43,724 nt of DNA from the NCBI GenBank assembly GCA_003151435.1, contig PLXP01000143.1:1-43724 (forward strand), read 5' to 3'. Positions within the stretch are counted from its first letter, which is position 1. Each line of letters opens with the position of its first letter. The notes beneath the pieces are model-generated. The model did no database searches. It was not told the origin of the DNA and saw only the letters and a program-made list of their open reading frames with translations. Shown here one piece after another: positions 29,721-37,766 of this stretch. The translations under genes and the position numbers were made by a program. This DNA is from Acidobacteriaceae bacterium. Lineage in GTDB: Bacteria; Acidobacteriota; Terriglobia; Terriglobales; Acidobacteriaceae.

Positions 29721-32572
29721 ATCTTCTCGAGATTGGCAAACTTCTCCATCAGCTTCTTCATGCCGTGGCGCGTGAACAAAACGGTGAGCTTGGCGTCTTC
29801 GCCTTCGCCTTCGCGCATAAGCACGGTGCCTTCGCCGTACTTGCTGTGGCGAACGCGCTGGCCTTTCCTCAGTTCCACGGCTCCCGTGGGCGCGGGAATG
29901 TCCATCTTCGGCCGGGCCAGGGCGCCGGGCTTCAACGCTCCCGCCTTGCCCCCAAAAAACCGGGCAATATTGTCGATGGAGTGGCCCTCCCGGCTCTCAC
30001 TTTTTTGAGGACCTGGTTCCACCGATGAAGAGGCCGCTGCCCCGCGCGTGGAGGTTGTGCTTTTCGCGGTCATCCATGACGCGGTGAAAGGCTTCTTCGG
30101 TCCCTTGCCGCCGGCCGCAGGGGCGCGCGGCACGTCCTGGCTTTCGTCTTCGTAGTTATAGTGGCGGCTGCTGAAGTCGTCCGTCGCGCCGGGGCGGCGG
30201 CCATAGGTGTTCGGGTAGCCGGGCGTGGCCCACGCGGATGCGGCGGGACGGCCGCCGAGGTTCTCGATCAGGGGACTGGGAACCTCTTCGATGAAGCGCG
30301 AGGGGATGCTCATCTCGGGCGCGTCGTTGCCGTAGCGGCGGCGATAGTGCGCGCGGGTAAGGATCAGAGTGTTCATCGCGCGCGTCATGCCCACGTAGCA
30401 CAGGCGGCGCTCTTCTTCCAGTTCCTCGGGGTTATTCAGGGTGCGCGAATGCGGGAAGAGGCCCTCTTCGAGACCGGCGAGGAACACCAGCGGAAATTCA
30501 AGCCCCTTTGCGGCGTGCAGGGTCATCAGCGTGACCCGCGCGTCAGGGTCGAACTGGTCGGTGTCGGAGGCCAGGGCGGCGTGGTCAAGGAACTCGGCCA
30601 ATGTTTCGCCGCGAACTTCGGCGTCATGGGCCGCGTTGGCCAGTTCCTTCAGGTTTTCAATGCGGCTGAAAGCCTCTGGCGAGCCTTCGGTTTCGAGTGC
30701 CTTGATGTAGCCGGTGCGGTCGATGAGGAAACGGATCAGTTCGGGCAACGTGGCGGCATCGCCCGGTGCGCGGAAACCTTCCACCCGCTCGCCGCCCTCT
30801 TCGCTGTTGGACTCGGGCGTGGTCGGAGTTCCGCTCCCTGAATTCAACCGGGAGTTTACCTTGGACGCATCCTTGGGCATCTTCAGGAACGGCCGCTTGG
30901 GCTGGGCGGCGAAGGGATTGAAGCTGGCCGGGTCCAGCAGCGAAAGCTGGTCCTGGTTGCCGCCGAAGTCGAAGCTGGTGGCGGATTCCGCGCTGGCAGA
31001 GTCGGGGCTCGCGGCATCCGCGCTGCCTGCGTCCGAACCCGAATCAGCCGTGGCAGCGCCGAATTCAAAGCCCGTGTCGGCGTCGGCTTCCGCGGCGATG
31101 TCCGCGGAGAGCTTCCCTGCGAAGTCCGGGTCCATCATGGCCTGCGCATCGAGAATCACTTGGCGAAAAGAGTCCAGCGCCATCAGCGCCCGCGTGGGGA
31201 TGAGCCGGTTCTGAAGGGCCGCGGCCAGGGCATCCCACGTCGACTGGCCGGTTTCCAGCGCCAGCCGCTCCAGGGTCTCCAAAGTCGTCTTGCCAATGCC
31301 CCGGGTCGGCGTGTTGATCACGCGCTGCAGCGCCATGGAGTCGTGCGGGTTGCGGACCATGCGGAGATAGCCGAGCAGGTCCTTGATTTCCGCGCGCTCG
31401 TAAAAGCTGAAGCCTCCCACCATTGTGTAACGGATGTTGTAGCGGCGCAGAGCTTCCTCAACCAGCCGCGACTGCGAGTTCGTGCGGTAGAGCACCGCGC
31501 AGTGAGCCTCGTCTCCCTCATTGCCGGCTTCGCGCAGAAACTTCTGGATCCGATCCGCGATGAAAAGCGCTTCGTTTTCGCCGTCGGGGGCTTCGTAGTA
31601 GCCGATCAGGCTGCCGCCCTGCCGGTCGGTCCACAGCTTTTTGCCCTTGCGGCGCACGTTGTTGGCCACCACCGCGCCCGCCGCTTCAAGAATGGTCTGC
31701 GTGGACCGGTAGTTCTGCTCCAGCCGCACAATCTTGGCGTCGGGAAAGTCCTTTTCGAACTCCAGAATGTTGCGAATATCGGCGCCGCGCCACGAATAAA
31801 TACTCTGGTCCTCGTCACCCACCGCACACACATTCTTGGCCTCGCCCGCCAGCAGCTTCATTAGCTCGTACTGCGGACGGTTGGTGTCCTGATATTCGTC
31901 CACCAGCAGGTAGCGATAGCGGCGCTGATAGCGTTCGCGGGTCTCGCTGGACACTTTCAGCAGGCGCACGGCCTCCAGCAGCAGGTCGTCGAAATCGAGA
32001 GCATTGTTCTTGCGCAGCTCGCCTTTGTAGCCCTGATAGATGTGGGCAATGCGCTCGCTATTCGGATCTTTTGACCCCAGGTAATACTCCTGCGGATCGA
32101 CCATGTGGTTTTTGGCCCAGGAGATTTTGCCCAGCACCGTGCGCGGGGTGAGCTGCTTTGTGTCCAGGCCCATCCTCCGCATGACCTGCTTCACGATTGC
32201 CTGCTGGTCGTTTTCATCGTAGATGGCAAACGAGCGCGTGAGGCCTTCCCCACCCACCTTGAGGGCCTCAATGTCGCGCCGCAACATCCGCACGCAAAGC
32301 GAGTGGAAGGTGGCGATCAGCGGCTTGACGAGCGACGAGTGGTCGAGCAGCTTTTCCACGCGCGCGCCCATTTCCTTGGCGGCCTTGTTCGTAAAGGTGA
32401 CGGCCAGGATGGAGTCGGGGGCCACGCCCTTTTCGCGAATAAGCCAGGCGATGCGGCTGGTGATGACGCGGGTCTTGCCCGAGCCGGCGCCGGCAAGAAT
32501 GAGCAGGGGGCCTTCCGTGGCTTCGACGGCGGCGCGCTGTTCGGGGTTCAATTTGTCGATGAGATGCTGCAC
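29717..32572 (-). CDS. pcrA: UvrD/PcrA-type DNA helicase with acidic insertion
   Basis: A superfamily 1A 3'-5' helicase for repair and removal of protein-DNA blocks. The homology begins at GTG 32570-32572 (QHLIDKLNPEQRAAV), giving 951 residues. An open frame extends upstream but is unlike the family. Walker A is AGAGSGKT (27-34). TFTNKAAKEM, DEYQDTN, QNYRST, VTLMTLHAAKGLEF and LCYVGMTRA are the remaining motifs. Residues about 488-592 are a Ser/Ala/Asp-rich low-complexity insert (SGSDAGSADAASPDSASAES) not found in the usual ~720-780-residue proteins. The C-terminus is the Tudor-like RNA-polymerase-binding domain (QRVRHSKYGEGTVL). The TAG stop is supplied by the right end of a family A element. 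Confidence 0.9.
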   Translation of the reverse strand: MQHLIDKLNPEQRAAVEATEGPLLILAGAGSGKTRVITSRIAWLIREKGVAPDSILAVTFTNKAAKEMGARVEKLLDHSSLVKPLIATFHSLCVRMLRRDIEALKVGGEGLTRSFAIYDENDQQAIVKQVMRRMGLDTKQLTPRTVLGKISWAKNHMVDPQEYYLGSKDPNSERIAHIYQGYKGELRKNNALDFDDLLLEAVRLLKVSSETRERYQRRYRYLLVDEYQDTNRPQYELMKLLAGEAKNVCAVGDEDQSIYSWRGADIRNILEFEKDFPDAKIVRLEQNYRSTQTILEAAGAVVANNVRRKGKKLWTDRQGGSLIGYYEAPDGENEALFIADRIQKFLREAGNEGDEAHCAVLYRTNSQSRLVEEALRRYNIRYTMVGGFSFYERAEIKDLLGYLRMVRNPHDSMALQRVINTPTRGIGKTTLETLERLALETGQSTWDALAAALQNRLIPTRALMALDSFRQVILDAQAMMDPDFAGKLSADIAAEADADTGFEFGAATADSGSDAGSADAASPDSASAESATSFDFGGNQDQLSLLDPASFNPFAAQPKRPFLKMPKDASKVNSRLNSGSGTPTTPESNSEEGGERVEGFRAPGDAATLPELIRFLIDRTGYIKALETEGSPEAFSRIENLKELANAAHDAEVRGETLAEFLDHAALASDTDQFDPDARVTLMTLHAAKGLEFPLVFLAGLEEGLFPHSRTLNNPEELEEERRLCYVGMTRAMNTLILTRAHYRRRYGNDAPEMSIPSRFIEEVPSPLIENLGGRPAASAWATPGYPNTYGRRPGATDDFSSRHYNYEDESQDVPRAPAAGGKGPKKPFTASWMTAKSTTSTRGAAASSSVEPGPQKSESREGHSIDNIARFFGGKAGALKPGALARPKMDIPAPTGAVELRKGQRVRHSKYGEGTVLMREGEGEDAKLTVLFTRHGMKKLMEKFANLEKI

Positions 32573-32695
32573 GGCGCGTCCGGTGGGGAAGGATCCTTGT
32601 ACTAGTCTACCTTTAAGGATGCTTTGGCGCGGGATACGCCGGGGCCGACGGCGATTTGAGTGGGCAGATGCCCGCAAAGGCTTGAAAATAGGACA

Positions 32696-33070
32696 ATGAT
32701 CGACTTTTTGCGCGGGTTGGCGATCGTGGTAGGAATCTTCCTGCTGGGCACAGGTCTGCACCGGGCAGGAGTTCCCGTTCCCGGCGGCGTCCTGGGCCTG
32801 CTGCTGTTTTATGGTGCGCTCCTCACCGGTGTCGTAAAGCTCGCCTGGGTGGAGCGGGCGGCCAGGCTGTTGCTGCACCACATGGTGCTGCTGTTTGTGC
32901 CCCTCACGGTGGGGCTCATGGACCTGGGGCCCGTGCTGTCGCGGCAAGCCGTGGCCATTCTCGCCAGCCTCCTGGTCAGCTTTCTGGCGGTGCTGCTGAC
33001 GACCGGGCTGCTGGGCCGCTGGCTCCTGCCCAATGTCCCTGAAGACCAGGGTGCGGAGGCCGGCCGATGA
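32696..33070 (+). CDS. CidA/LrgA family membrane protein
   Basis: A 124-residue protein from ATG 32696 with AGGA upstream. Four hydrophobic segments cover most of it (LAIVVGIFLLGTGL, GVLGLLLFYGALLTG, HHMVLLFVPLTVGLM, AVAILASLLVSFLAVLL). PVPGGVLGLLL is the family signature. CidA/LrgA proteins are holin-like and act with a LrgB partner in murein-hydrolase control or, in some organisms, in exporting organic acids. It is divergent from the helicase gene and overlaps the lrgB-like start by ATGA (33067-33070). Confidence 0.87.
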   Translation: MIDFLRGLAIVVGIFLLGTGLHRAGVPVPGGVLGLLLFYGALLTGVVKLAWVERAARLLLHHMVLLFVPLTVGLMDLGPVLSRQAVAILASLLVSFLAVLLTTGLLGRWLLPNVPEDQGAEAGR

Positions 33071-33765
33071 CGCTGGCGGAGGGCCTTCGAAATCCGGCTT
33101 TCAGCATTGCGCTGACCGTAGCGGCCTACGCGGCGGCCCTGGCCCTGCACCGGCGCTGGCGTTCAATTCCGCCCATTGTGGTCGCCTGTGTCCCCATCGT
33201 CGCGGCGCTGCTGTTGCTCCGCGAGCCCTATGCGGATTACAACCGCGGGGGCAGCTATCTCACCTGGTGGCTCGGGCCGGCAACCGTGGCGCTGGCTGTG
33301 CCCATGTATCGAAACGGTTTGGCGCTGCGCCGCTCGCTGCCAAGGCTGGCCCTGATGGTCTTGGCCGGTACGGTAGTTGGGATGGTGTCGGCCGGCGTAA
33401 CGGCCTGGCTGCTCGGCGCCCCCCTCCCCGTGGTCATGTCCACCGTGCCCAAGTCGGTCACGACGCCCATCGCCATCGAGGTTTGCCAGGAACTCGGCGG
33501 TATCCCCCAGATTACGATTGCGCTGGTCATCCTCACCGGCGTCTTGGGCGCCAGCTTCGGTCCGGCTCTGCTGCGCTTGGTACGCGTCACGGATGATCGG
33601 GCAGTGGGCGCGGCCATCGGATCGGCTGCGCACGGCATCGGAACCGCCAGCCTGGTGCGGCGATCCGAGATGCAGGCCAGCGTGTCCGCGTGGGCCATGG
33701 CGGCTGCCGGGGTGTTTACCTCGCTTCTCGCAACCATCCTGGCCCTGTTCCTGCGCCGAGGCTGA
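33067..33765 (+). CDS. LrgB family membrane protein
   Basis: A 232-residue polytopic protein coupled to the LrgA-like gene by a 4-base overlap. Conserved blocks are WWLGPATVALAVPMYRN, PKSVTTPIAIEVCQELGG and RAVGAAIGSAAHGIGTASLV, all standard in LrgB/CidB. About six to seven membrane helices are predicted. The pair may control murein hydrolase activity or transport small acids. Which one cannot be told here. No LytR/LytS-type regulator is adjacent. Confidence 0.9.
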   Translation: MTLAEGLRNPAFSIALTVAAYAAALALHRRWRSIPPIVVACVPIVAALLLLREPYADYNRGGSYLTWWLGPATVALAVPMYRNGLALRRSLPRLALMVLAGTVVGMVSAGVTAWLLGAPLPVVMSTVPKSVTTPIAIEVCQELGGIPQITIALVILTGVLGASFGPALLRLVRVTDDRAVGAAIGSAAHGIGTASLVRRSEMQASVSAWAMAAAGVFTSLLATILALFLRRG

Positions 33766-33789
33766 GATTCTCCAGCGAAAATCAACACG

Positions 33790-33833
33790 GTACAATTTGT
33801 ACAAAATAGACAAATTGATCAAAATGTCTATTT
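33790..33833. promoter_or_regulatory. Paired palindromes upstream of the toxin-antitoxin operon
   Basis: GTACAATTTGTAC (33790-33802) is a perfect palindrome around one central base. Directly after it AAATAGACA (33804-33812) is the exact reverse complement of TGTCTATTT (33825-33833). The segment is strongly AT-rich against GC-rich surroundings and lies 17 bases before the antitoxin ATG, the expected location of promoter and operator for a Phd-type repressor. Confidence 0.7.
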
Positions 33834-33849
33834 CGTCCATCATTCCCTT

Positions 33850-34095
33850 ATGCCGAAGGTTTCTGCCACCCACGCCAAACAGAATTTCGCCGCGATGCTC
33901 GACCAGGCGCAGCGCGAGCCGGTCCGCATCCAGCGCCACCACCGGGATGTGGCCGTACTCATCTCGGCCGACGAATTCACGCGCCTGCACAGAGACCGCT
34001 GGGCCGAGTTCAATCGCTTGTCGGGGATCGCTGCGGAACAAGCCAAAGCCAATGGCCTGACACAAGAGATTCTGACTGAGATTCTGGCTGACTGA
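33850..34095 (+). CDS. Phd/YefM-family antitoxin
   Basis: An 81-residue protein. Residues 3-50 (VSATHAKQNFAAMLDQAQRE, then RDVAVLISADEF) are the Phd fold that binds DNA as a dimer and represses its own operon. The C-terminal 30 residues are the toxin-neutralising tail. The TGA stop overlaps the toxin's ATG by one base (TGATG), so the two are translationally coupled. It probably binds the palindromes just upstream. Confidence 0.88.
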   Translation: MPKVSATHAKQNFAAMLDQAQREPVRIQRHHRDVAVLISADEFTRLHRDRWAEFNRLSGIAAEQAKANGLTQEILTEILAD

Positions 34096-34505
34096 TGGCC
34101 GATCCGGAACGCGTGGTACTGGACACCAATGGAGTGGTCAGCGGAATGCTCTTTCCAGGGTCAATACCGAGCCAGGCGTTATTCAAGACGCAGAAGGGCC
34201 GCGTGCTGGCCTCAGAGGCCACCAACCTCGAATTGCTTGAAGTCCTGAAACGCAGCCGCTTCGACCGCTACATCGAGGCAGGAATACGGAATGCGTTGGC
34301 GGCAGAATATCTGAACGCTTGTGAGTTGATCCCCATCCCTTTTCCAATCCACGCATGCCGCGACCCGCGCGACGACAAGTTCCTTGAAGTAGCCGTATAC
34401 GGAAGAGCCGGCGTGATCGTCTCAGGCGATGCGGACCTGCTGGCACTGCACCCCTTCCGCGGAGTCGCGATCCTTACGCCAGCCGAGTTTCTTGACCGGG
34501 CTTGA
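34095..34505 (+). CDS. PIN-domain toxin (COG1569 type)
   Basis: A 136-residue PIN-domain ribonuclease paired with the Phd-type antitoxin. VVLDTNGVVSGMLFPGSIPS starts the domain with the first catalytic Asp. ATNLELLEVLKRSRFDRY carries the second acidic site. CRDPRDDKFLEVAVYGRAG and IVSGDADLL give the last acidic residues. All the expected Asp/Glu positions are present, so the toxin is probably active against RNA. Its 3' end overlaps the convergent TetR gene by 32 bases (34474-34505). Confidence 0.88.
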   Translation: MADPERVVLDTNGVVSGMLFPGSIPSQALFKTQKGRVLASEATNLELLEVLKRSRFDRYIEAGIRNALAAEYLNACELIPIPFPIHACRDPRDDKFLEVAVYGRAGVIVSGDADLLALHPFRGVAILTPAEFLDRA

Positions 34506-35106
34506 CGGCTGCGGTCTCGATGCGGATAGCCGACCAGATCAGCTCGGCCACAAACTCAGCTTCCTCGGTTAACCGGCTCTCCGCTGGTCCAACCAGTCTG
34601 CGCAGAATGGCGCCGCGCGCCAGATCGGCGACCGCCCAGGCTACCTTTTCCGCCTCTACGGCGCGAACCTCGCCACCCCTGGCGGCGCTCTCGATGGCTG
34701 CGGCCAGATGCCGCACCGGCTCCTTGAGCCAGTCACGATACTCGCTGCGCGTGAAGGAGAGATTCGCCGGCTGGGTGTCCATGATGCGGAAGAATTCCCG
34801 GTTGGCCTCGGCGTTTTCAAGCCGGGCAAGCGCGAAGGCCCGAATCTTATCCTTCAATCCGCTGGCGGCGTCGATCCGCTGCAGGGTGCCGGCCTTCAGA
34901 GCCTCCATGTCGTGCTGCAGCAGCGACTTGTAAATCTCCTTCTTCGATGGAAAATAAAGGTAGATCGTTCCCTTGGCCACACCCGCTTCAGCAGCAATGT
35001 CATCGACAATGCCGTCGGCAAAACCCTTCCGGGCAAACACGGTGCGCGCCGCGTCCAGAATCTCCTGCCGGCGAAACTCCATCACAACTTGTTGTTTCGT
35101 TTTCAT
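34474..35106 (-). CDS. TetR-family repressor
   Basis: A 210-residue regulator. Residues 10-60 are the TetR winged helix-turn-helix: RRQEILDAARTVFARKGFAD, then IAAEAGVAKGTIYLYFPSKK. The C-terminal ligand domain is all helical. It is divergent from an MFS exporter gene, the usual layout in which the regulator represses both until the drug binds. Its own promoter can be read on the minus strand as CTGACC (35211-35216), a 17-base spacer and TACTAT (35188-35193), with the operator between them. Confidence 0.93.
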   Translation of the reverse strand: MKTKQQVVMEFRRQEILDAARTVFARKGFADGIVDDIAAEAGVAKGTIYLYFPSKKEIYKSLLQHDMEALKAGTLQRIDAASGLKDKIRAFALARLENAEANREFFRIMDTQPANLSFTRSEYRDWLKEPVRHLAAAIESAARGGEVRAVEAEKVAWAVADLARGAILRRLVGPAESRLTEEAEFVAELIWSAIRIETAAVKPGQETRLA

Positions 35107-35187
35107 CCGTCATCCACGGGTTTGGGCCGCTGATGTGCTTGATCGGTACGGCCCGTGACCGGCAACACGTCGCCCGCCGGTGACTTA

Positions 35188-35216
35188 ATAGTACACTGGA
35201 ATGACTGAATGGTCAG
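35188..35216. promoter_or_regulatory. Operator and promoter between tetR-like and MFS genes
   Basis: The palindrome TGACTGAATGGTCA (35202-35215, TGAC-6-GTCA) lies inside a minus-strand promoter with -35 CTGACC and -10 TACTAT spaced 17 bases. Repressor bound there would block the regulator's own transcription and, by position, the exporter's. Confidence 0.6.
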
Positions 35217-35267
35217 CGAGAAACAAAAACGCGTGCCTGCAACCAAACGCCGCACCCGGTGGGCCGC

Positions 35268-36839
35268 GTGAGCGATACACCTCCCACTCCCGTCGCTGAC
35301 CACGCGCATTGGGCACCCTCCGCCAATCCCTGGGCCATCGCCGCCGCGGTCATGACCGCCACCTTCATGGTGGTGCTCGACTCCTCGGTAGCCAACGTCG
35401 CCCTGCCCCACATCGCAGGCAATCTCTCCGCCTCCACCGACGAGGCGACATGGGTGCTCACCAGCTACCTTGTGTCCAACGCCATCATGCTGCCCGCCAC
35501 CAGTTGGATTACGCGGCGCATCGGCCGCAGGCGGCTGCTGATGATTTCCATCCTGCTATTTACCGGCGCGTCCATGCTGTGCGGCATGGCCATCACCATG
35601 CCGATGCTGATCGTGGCGCGCATTCTTCAAGGAATCGGCGGCGGCGGCATGCAGCCCCTCGCGCAGTCCATTCTGCTTGAAAGCTTTCCGCCCTCGCAGC
35701 ACGGCAAAGCGATGGCCGTCTATGGCACTGGCATCGTGGTGGCTCCGGTCATCGGGCCAACCCTGGGCGGGTGGATCACCGACAGCTACTCGTGGCGTTG
35801 GATCTTCTACATCAATCTGCCGGTGGGCATCCTCGCGCTGTTTCTGGTCAGTGTGTTTGTCGAAGACCCTCCCTATCTGAAGGCGGCGTTTCGCGGCACC
35901 ATCGATGCGCTTGGCTTCGGGCTGATGGCTCTCTGGCTGGGTACCCTGCAACTGGTGCTCGACAAGGGCCAGGAGTCCGACTGGTTTGGAGCCGATTGGA
36001 TCTGCTGGACCGCGGCCGTATCCGTCGTGGCGCTCGTCGCCTTTGTGGCGCGCGAGCTCACGCACAAGGAGCCCATCGTCCAGTTGCACGTGCTGCTGAA
36101 TCGCAACTTTGCCGTCGGCACCATCATTACGGGGCTCTATGGATTCGTGTTGTACAGCTCAACGGCCCTTCTGCCGCTGTTTCTGCAAACCCTGCTGGGC
36201 TACCCGGCGCTCGACAGCGGACTGGCCGTCAGTCCGCGCGGCGTAGGGTCCATGTTGTCGATGATTGTGGCGGGGATGCTGGCCAGCCGCGTCGACGGGC
36301 GTCTGCTGCTGATGCTCGGGTTCTTCATCCAGGGCGTGTCCACCCTCATGCTGAGCCACGTGAACCTCGGCATCTCCATGACGTCGGTGATCGTGCCCAA
36401 CGTGCTCAACGGGTTCGCCAGCGGCTTCATCTTTGTGCCCTTGACAATGATGGCGATGGGGCGGTTGCGCAAGCAGGAGATCGGCAACGCCGCCGGCATC
36501 TACAACCTGGTGCGCAACATTGGAGGCAGCATCGGCATTGCCACGGCCACCGCGCTTCTTGTGCGCAAGGGGCAGGCACATCAGACCTACCTCGCCGCCA
36601 ACCTGACGGCCAGCGACTCAGTGGCCGGCGGCGTAATTCGGGGCCTCGAGGGCAAAATGATGCTGGCGGGCTCCGACGCCTTTTCCGCGCACCAGCAGGC
36701 ATTGGGAGCCATCTACCGGATGGTGCAGCAGCAGGCATCGCTCCTCGCTTACGTTGACAACTTCCGCTTGCTCGGTTTCATGTCGCTGCTCTGCATCCCC
36801 ATCGTGCTTTTGTTTCAGGGCGTGCGCAAGCAGCCGTAG
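35268..36839 (+). CDS. DHA2-family MFS multidrug exporter (EmrB/QacA type)
   Basis: A 523-residue transporter with 14 membrane helices. The region MVVLDSSVANVALPHIAGNL is the DHA2 signature motif, followed by WVLTSYLVSNAIMLPATSWI and a typical motif C (YGTGIVVAPVIGPTLGGWIT). The start is placed at GTG 35268 with GGTGGG upstream. GTG 35259 in the same frame is equally possible. It is divergent from the TetR gene and should be under its control. No adaptor (EmrA) gene lies beside it. Probable substrates are hydrophobic drugs or metabolites. Confidence 0.93.
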   Translation: MSDTPPTPVADHAHWAPSANPWAIAAAVMTATFMVVLDSSVANVALPHIAGNLSASTDEATWVLTSYLVSNAIMLPATSWITRRIGRRRLLMISILLFTGASMLCGMAITMPMLIVARILQGIGGGGMQPLAQSILLESFPPSQHGKAMAVYGTGIVVAPVIGPTLGGWITDSYSWRWIFYINLPVGILALFLVSVFVEDPPYLKAAFRGTIDALGFGLMALWLGTLQLVLDKGQESDWFGADWICWTAAVSVVALVAFVARELTHKEPIVQLHVLLNRNFAVGTIITGLYGFVLYSSTALLPLFLQTLLGYPALDSGLAVSPRGVGSMLSMIVAGMLASRVDGRLLLMLGFFIQGVSTLMLSHVNLGISMTSVIVPNVLNGFASGFIFVPLTMMAMGRLRKQEIGNAAGIYNLVRNIGGSIGIATATALLVRKGQAHQTYLAANLTASDSVAGGVIRGLEGKMMLAGSDAFSAHQQALGAIYRMVQQQASLLAYVDNFRLLGFMSLLCIPIVLLFQGVRKQP

Positions 36840-36890
36840 GCGGACGGGTTTCTGCCGCGTTATTCTTGGGTTTCTGGAAAGCAGGTTCTC

Positions 36891-37454
36891 ATGACGCAAT
36901 TCATTCATCCTGTTCGGTGTGTGGCTGTGTACTGCGGATCCGCGGACGGGACCCTTCCGGCCTACCGGGCCGAGGCTGCGGCGCTGGGCCGGGCGATTGC
37001 CGCCGCGGGGCTCGGGCTGGTATACGGCGGGGCCAACGTTGGACTGATGGGTGCGGTCGCGGATGCCGCATTGGCTGGCGGAGCGGAGGTGATCGGCGTT
37101 TTGCCACAGGTGTTGATGGGGCGCGAGGTAGCGCACACCGGGCTCACGCGGCTGGAGACGGTCGCGACCATGCACGAGCGCAAGGCCCGCATGGTCGCCT
37201 TGGCCGATGCCTTTCTCGTCCTGCCCGGCGGTTACGGCACCCTCGACGAAATGCTTGAAATCGTCACCTGGTCGCAACTGCGAATGCACGCCAAGCCATG
37301 CATTGCCATCAACACTGCCGGGTATTGGAACGGCCTGCTGGCGTTCCTCGATTCCACCGTCGAGGCCGGCTTTCTGCGGCCGGAGAATCGGGAGCTGCTG
37401 CGGATCGCCTCCGGTGCGGAAGAAGCGGTTCAGATGGCAATGGGCGCCAACTAA
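36891..37454 (+). CDS. LOG-family phosphoribohydrolase
   Basis: A 187-residue LOG (TIGR00730-type) enzyme that releases a base from nucleoside 5'-monophosphates, such as cytokinin ribotides or other purine monophosphates. VAVYCGSADG opens the nucleotide-binding fold, GLVYGGANVGLMG is the phosphate loop, and the family signature PGGYGTLDEMLE (with catalytic Glu) is at residues about 112-123. RKARMVALADAF lies just before it. The start ATG has AAGCAGG upstream. It follows the exporter gene by 51 bases and may be co-transcribed. True cytokinin production would need an IPT partner, which is not seen. Confidence 0.93.
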   Translation: MTQFIHPVRCVAVYCGSADGTLPAYRAEAAALGRAIAAAGLGLVYGGANVGLMGAVADAALAGGAEVIGVLPQVLMGREVAHTGLTRLETVATMHERKARMVALADAFLVLPGGYGTLDEMLEIVTWSQLRMHAKPCIAINTAGYWNGLLAFLDSTVEAGFLRPENRELLRIASGAEEAVQMAMGAN

Positions 37455-37513
37455 AAAGCGAAGGAGCGGACATCCCTTTCGAGACCCCGCCCCCTGCTGT
37501 CCGTATTTTGAAA

Positions 37514-37620
37514 ACCTGGTGCGGCCACCAGGTCACAACCAAGTGATAGTGCAGGGCCCCGGAGGGAATTTCGGTAACCCGTGGAGTCCGTCCAGCCAAT
37601 GAAATAGTCGATGCTATTTC
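37514..37620. repeat. Two hairpins after the LOG gene
   Basis: ACCTGGTG (37514-37521) pairs with CACCAGGT (37526-37533), and GAAATAG (37601-37607) pairs with CTATTTC (37614-37620). The first is positioned as a terminator for the LOG gene but has no T run. The 308-base gap 37455-37762 holds only these and the next element. Confidence 0.5.
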
Positions 37621-37632
37621 AGGCGGATACCA

Positions 37633-37766
37633 CTAGGTCTCTGACCGCTTGAAGTTGTACCAACGCCGGGTGGGCCCCATCCTTGCCACGTCTTCGTTTT
37701 TGTGGCAAGGGTGGGAGACCACAGACCTCCATCGCAAGACACGAAATCATGCGGTCAGAGACCTAG
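37633..37766. repeat. CTAG-bounded palindromic element, family A, copy 3 (best)
   Basis: A 134-base element with a perfect 16-base terminal inverted repeat, CTAGGTCTCTGACCGC (37633-37648) and its reverse complement (37751-37766). It contains a second hairpin, CCCATCCTTGCCAC with GTGGCAAGGGTGGG. No coding capacity. The right CTAG holds the TAG stop (37763-37765) of the XAC2610-like gene. Confidence 0.85.
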
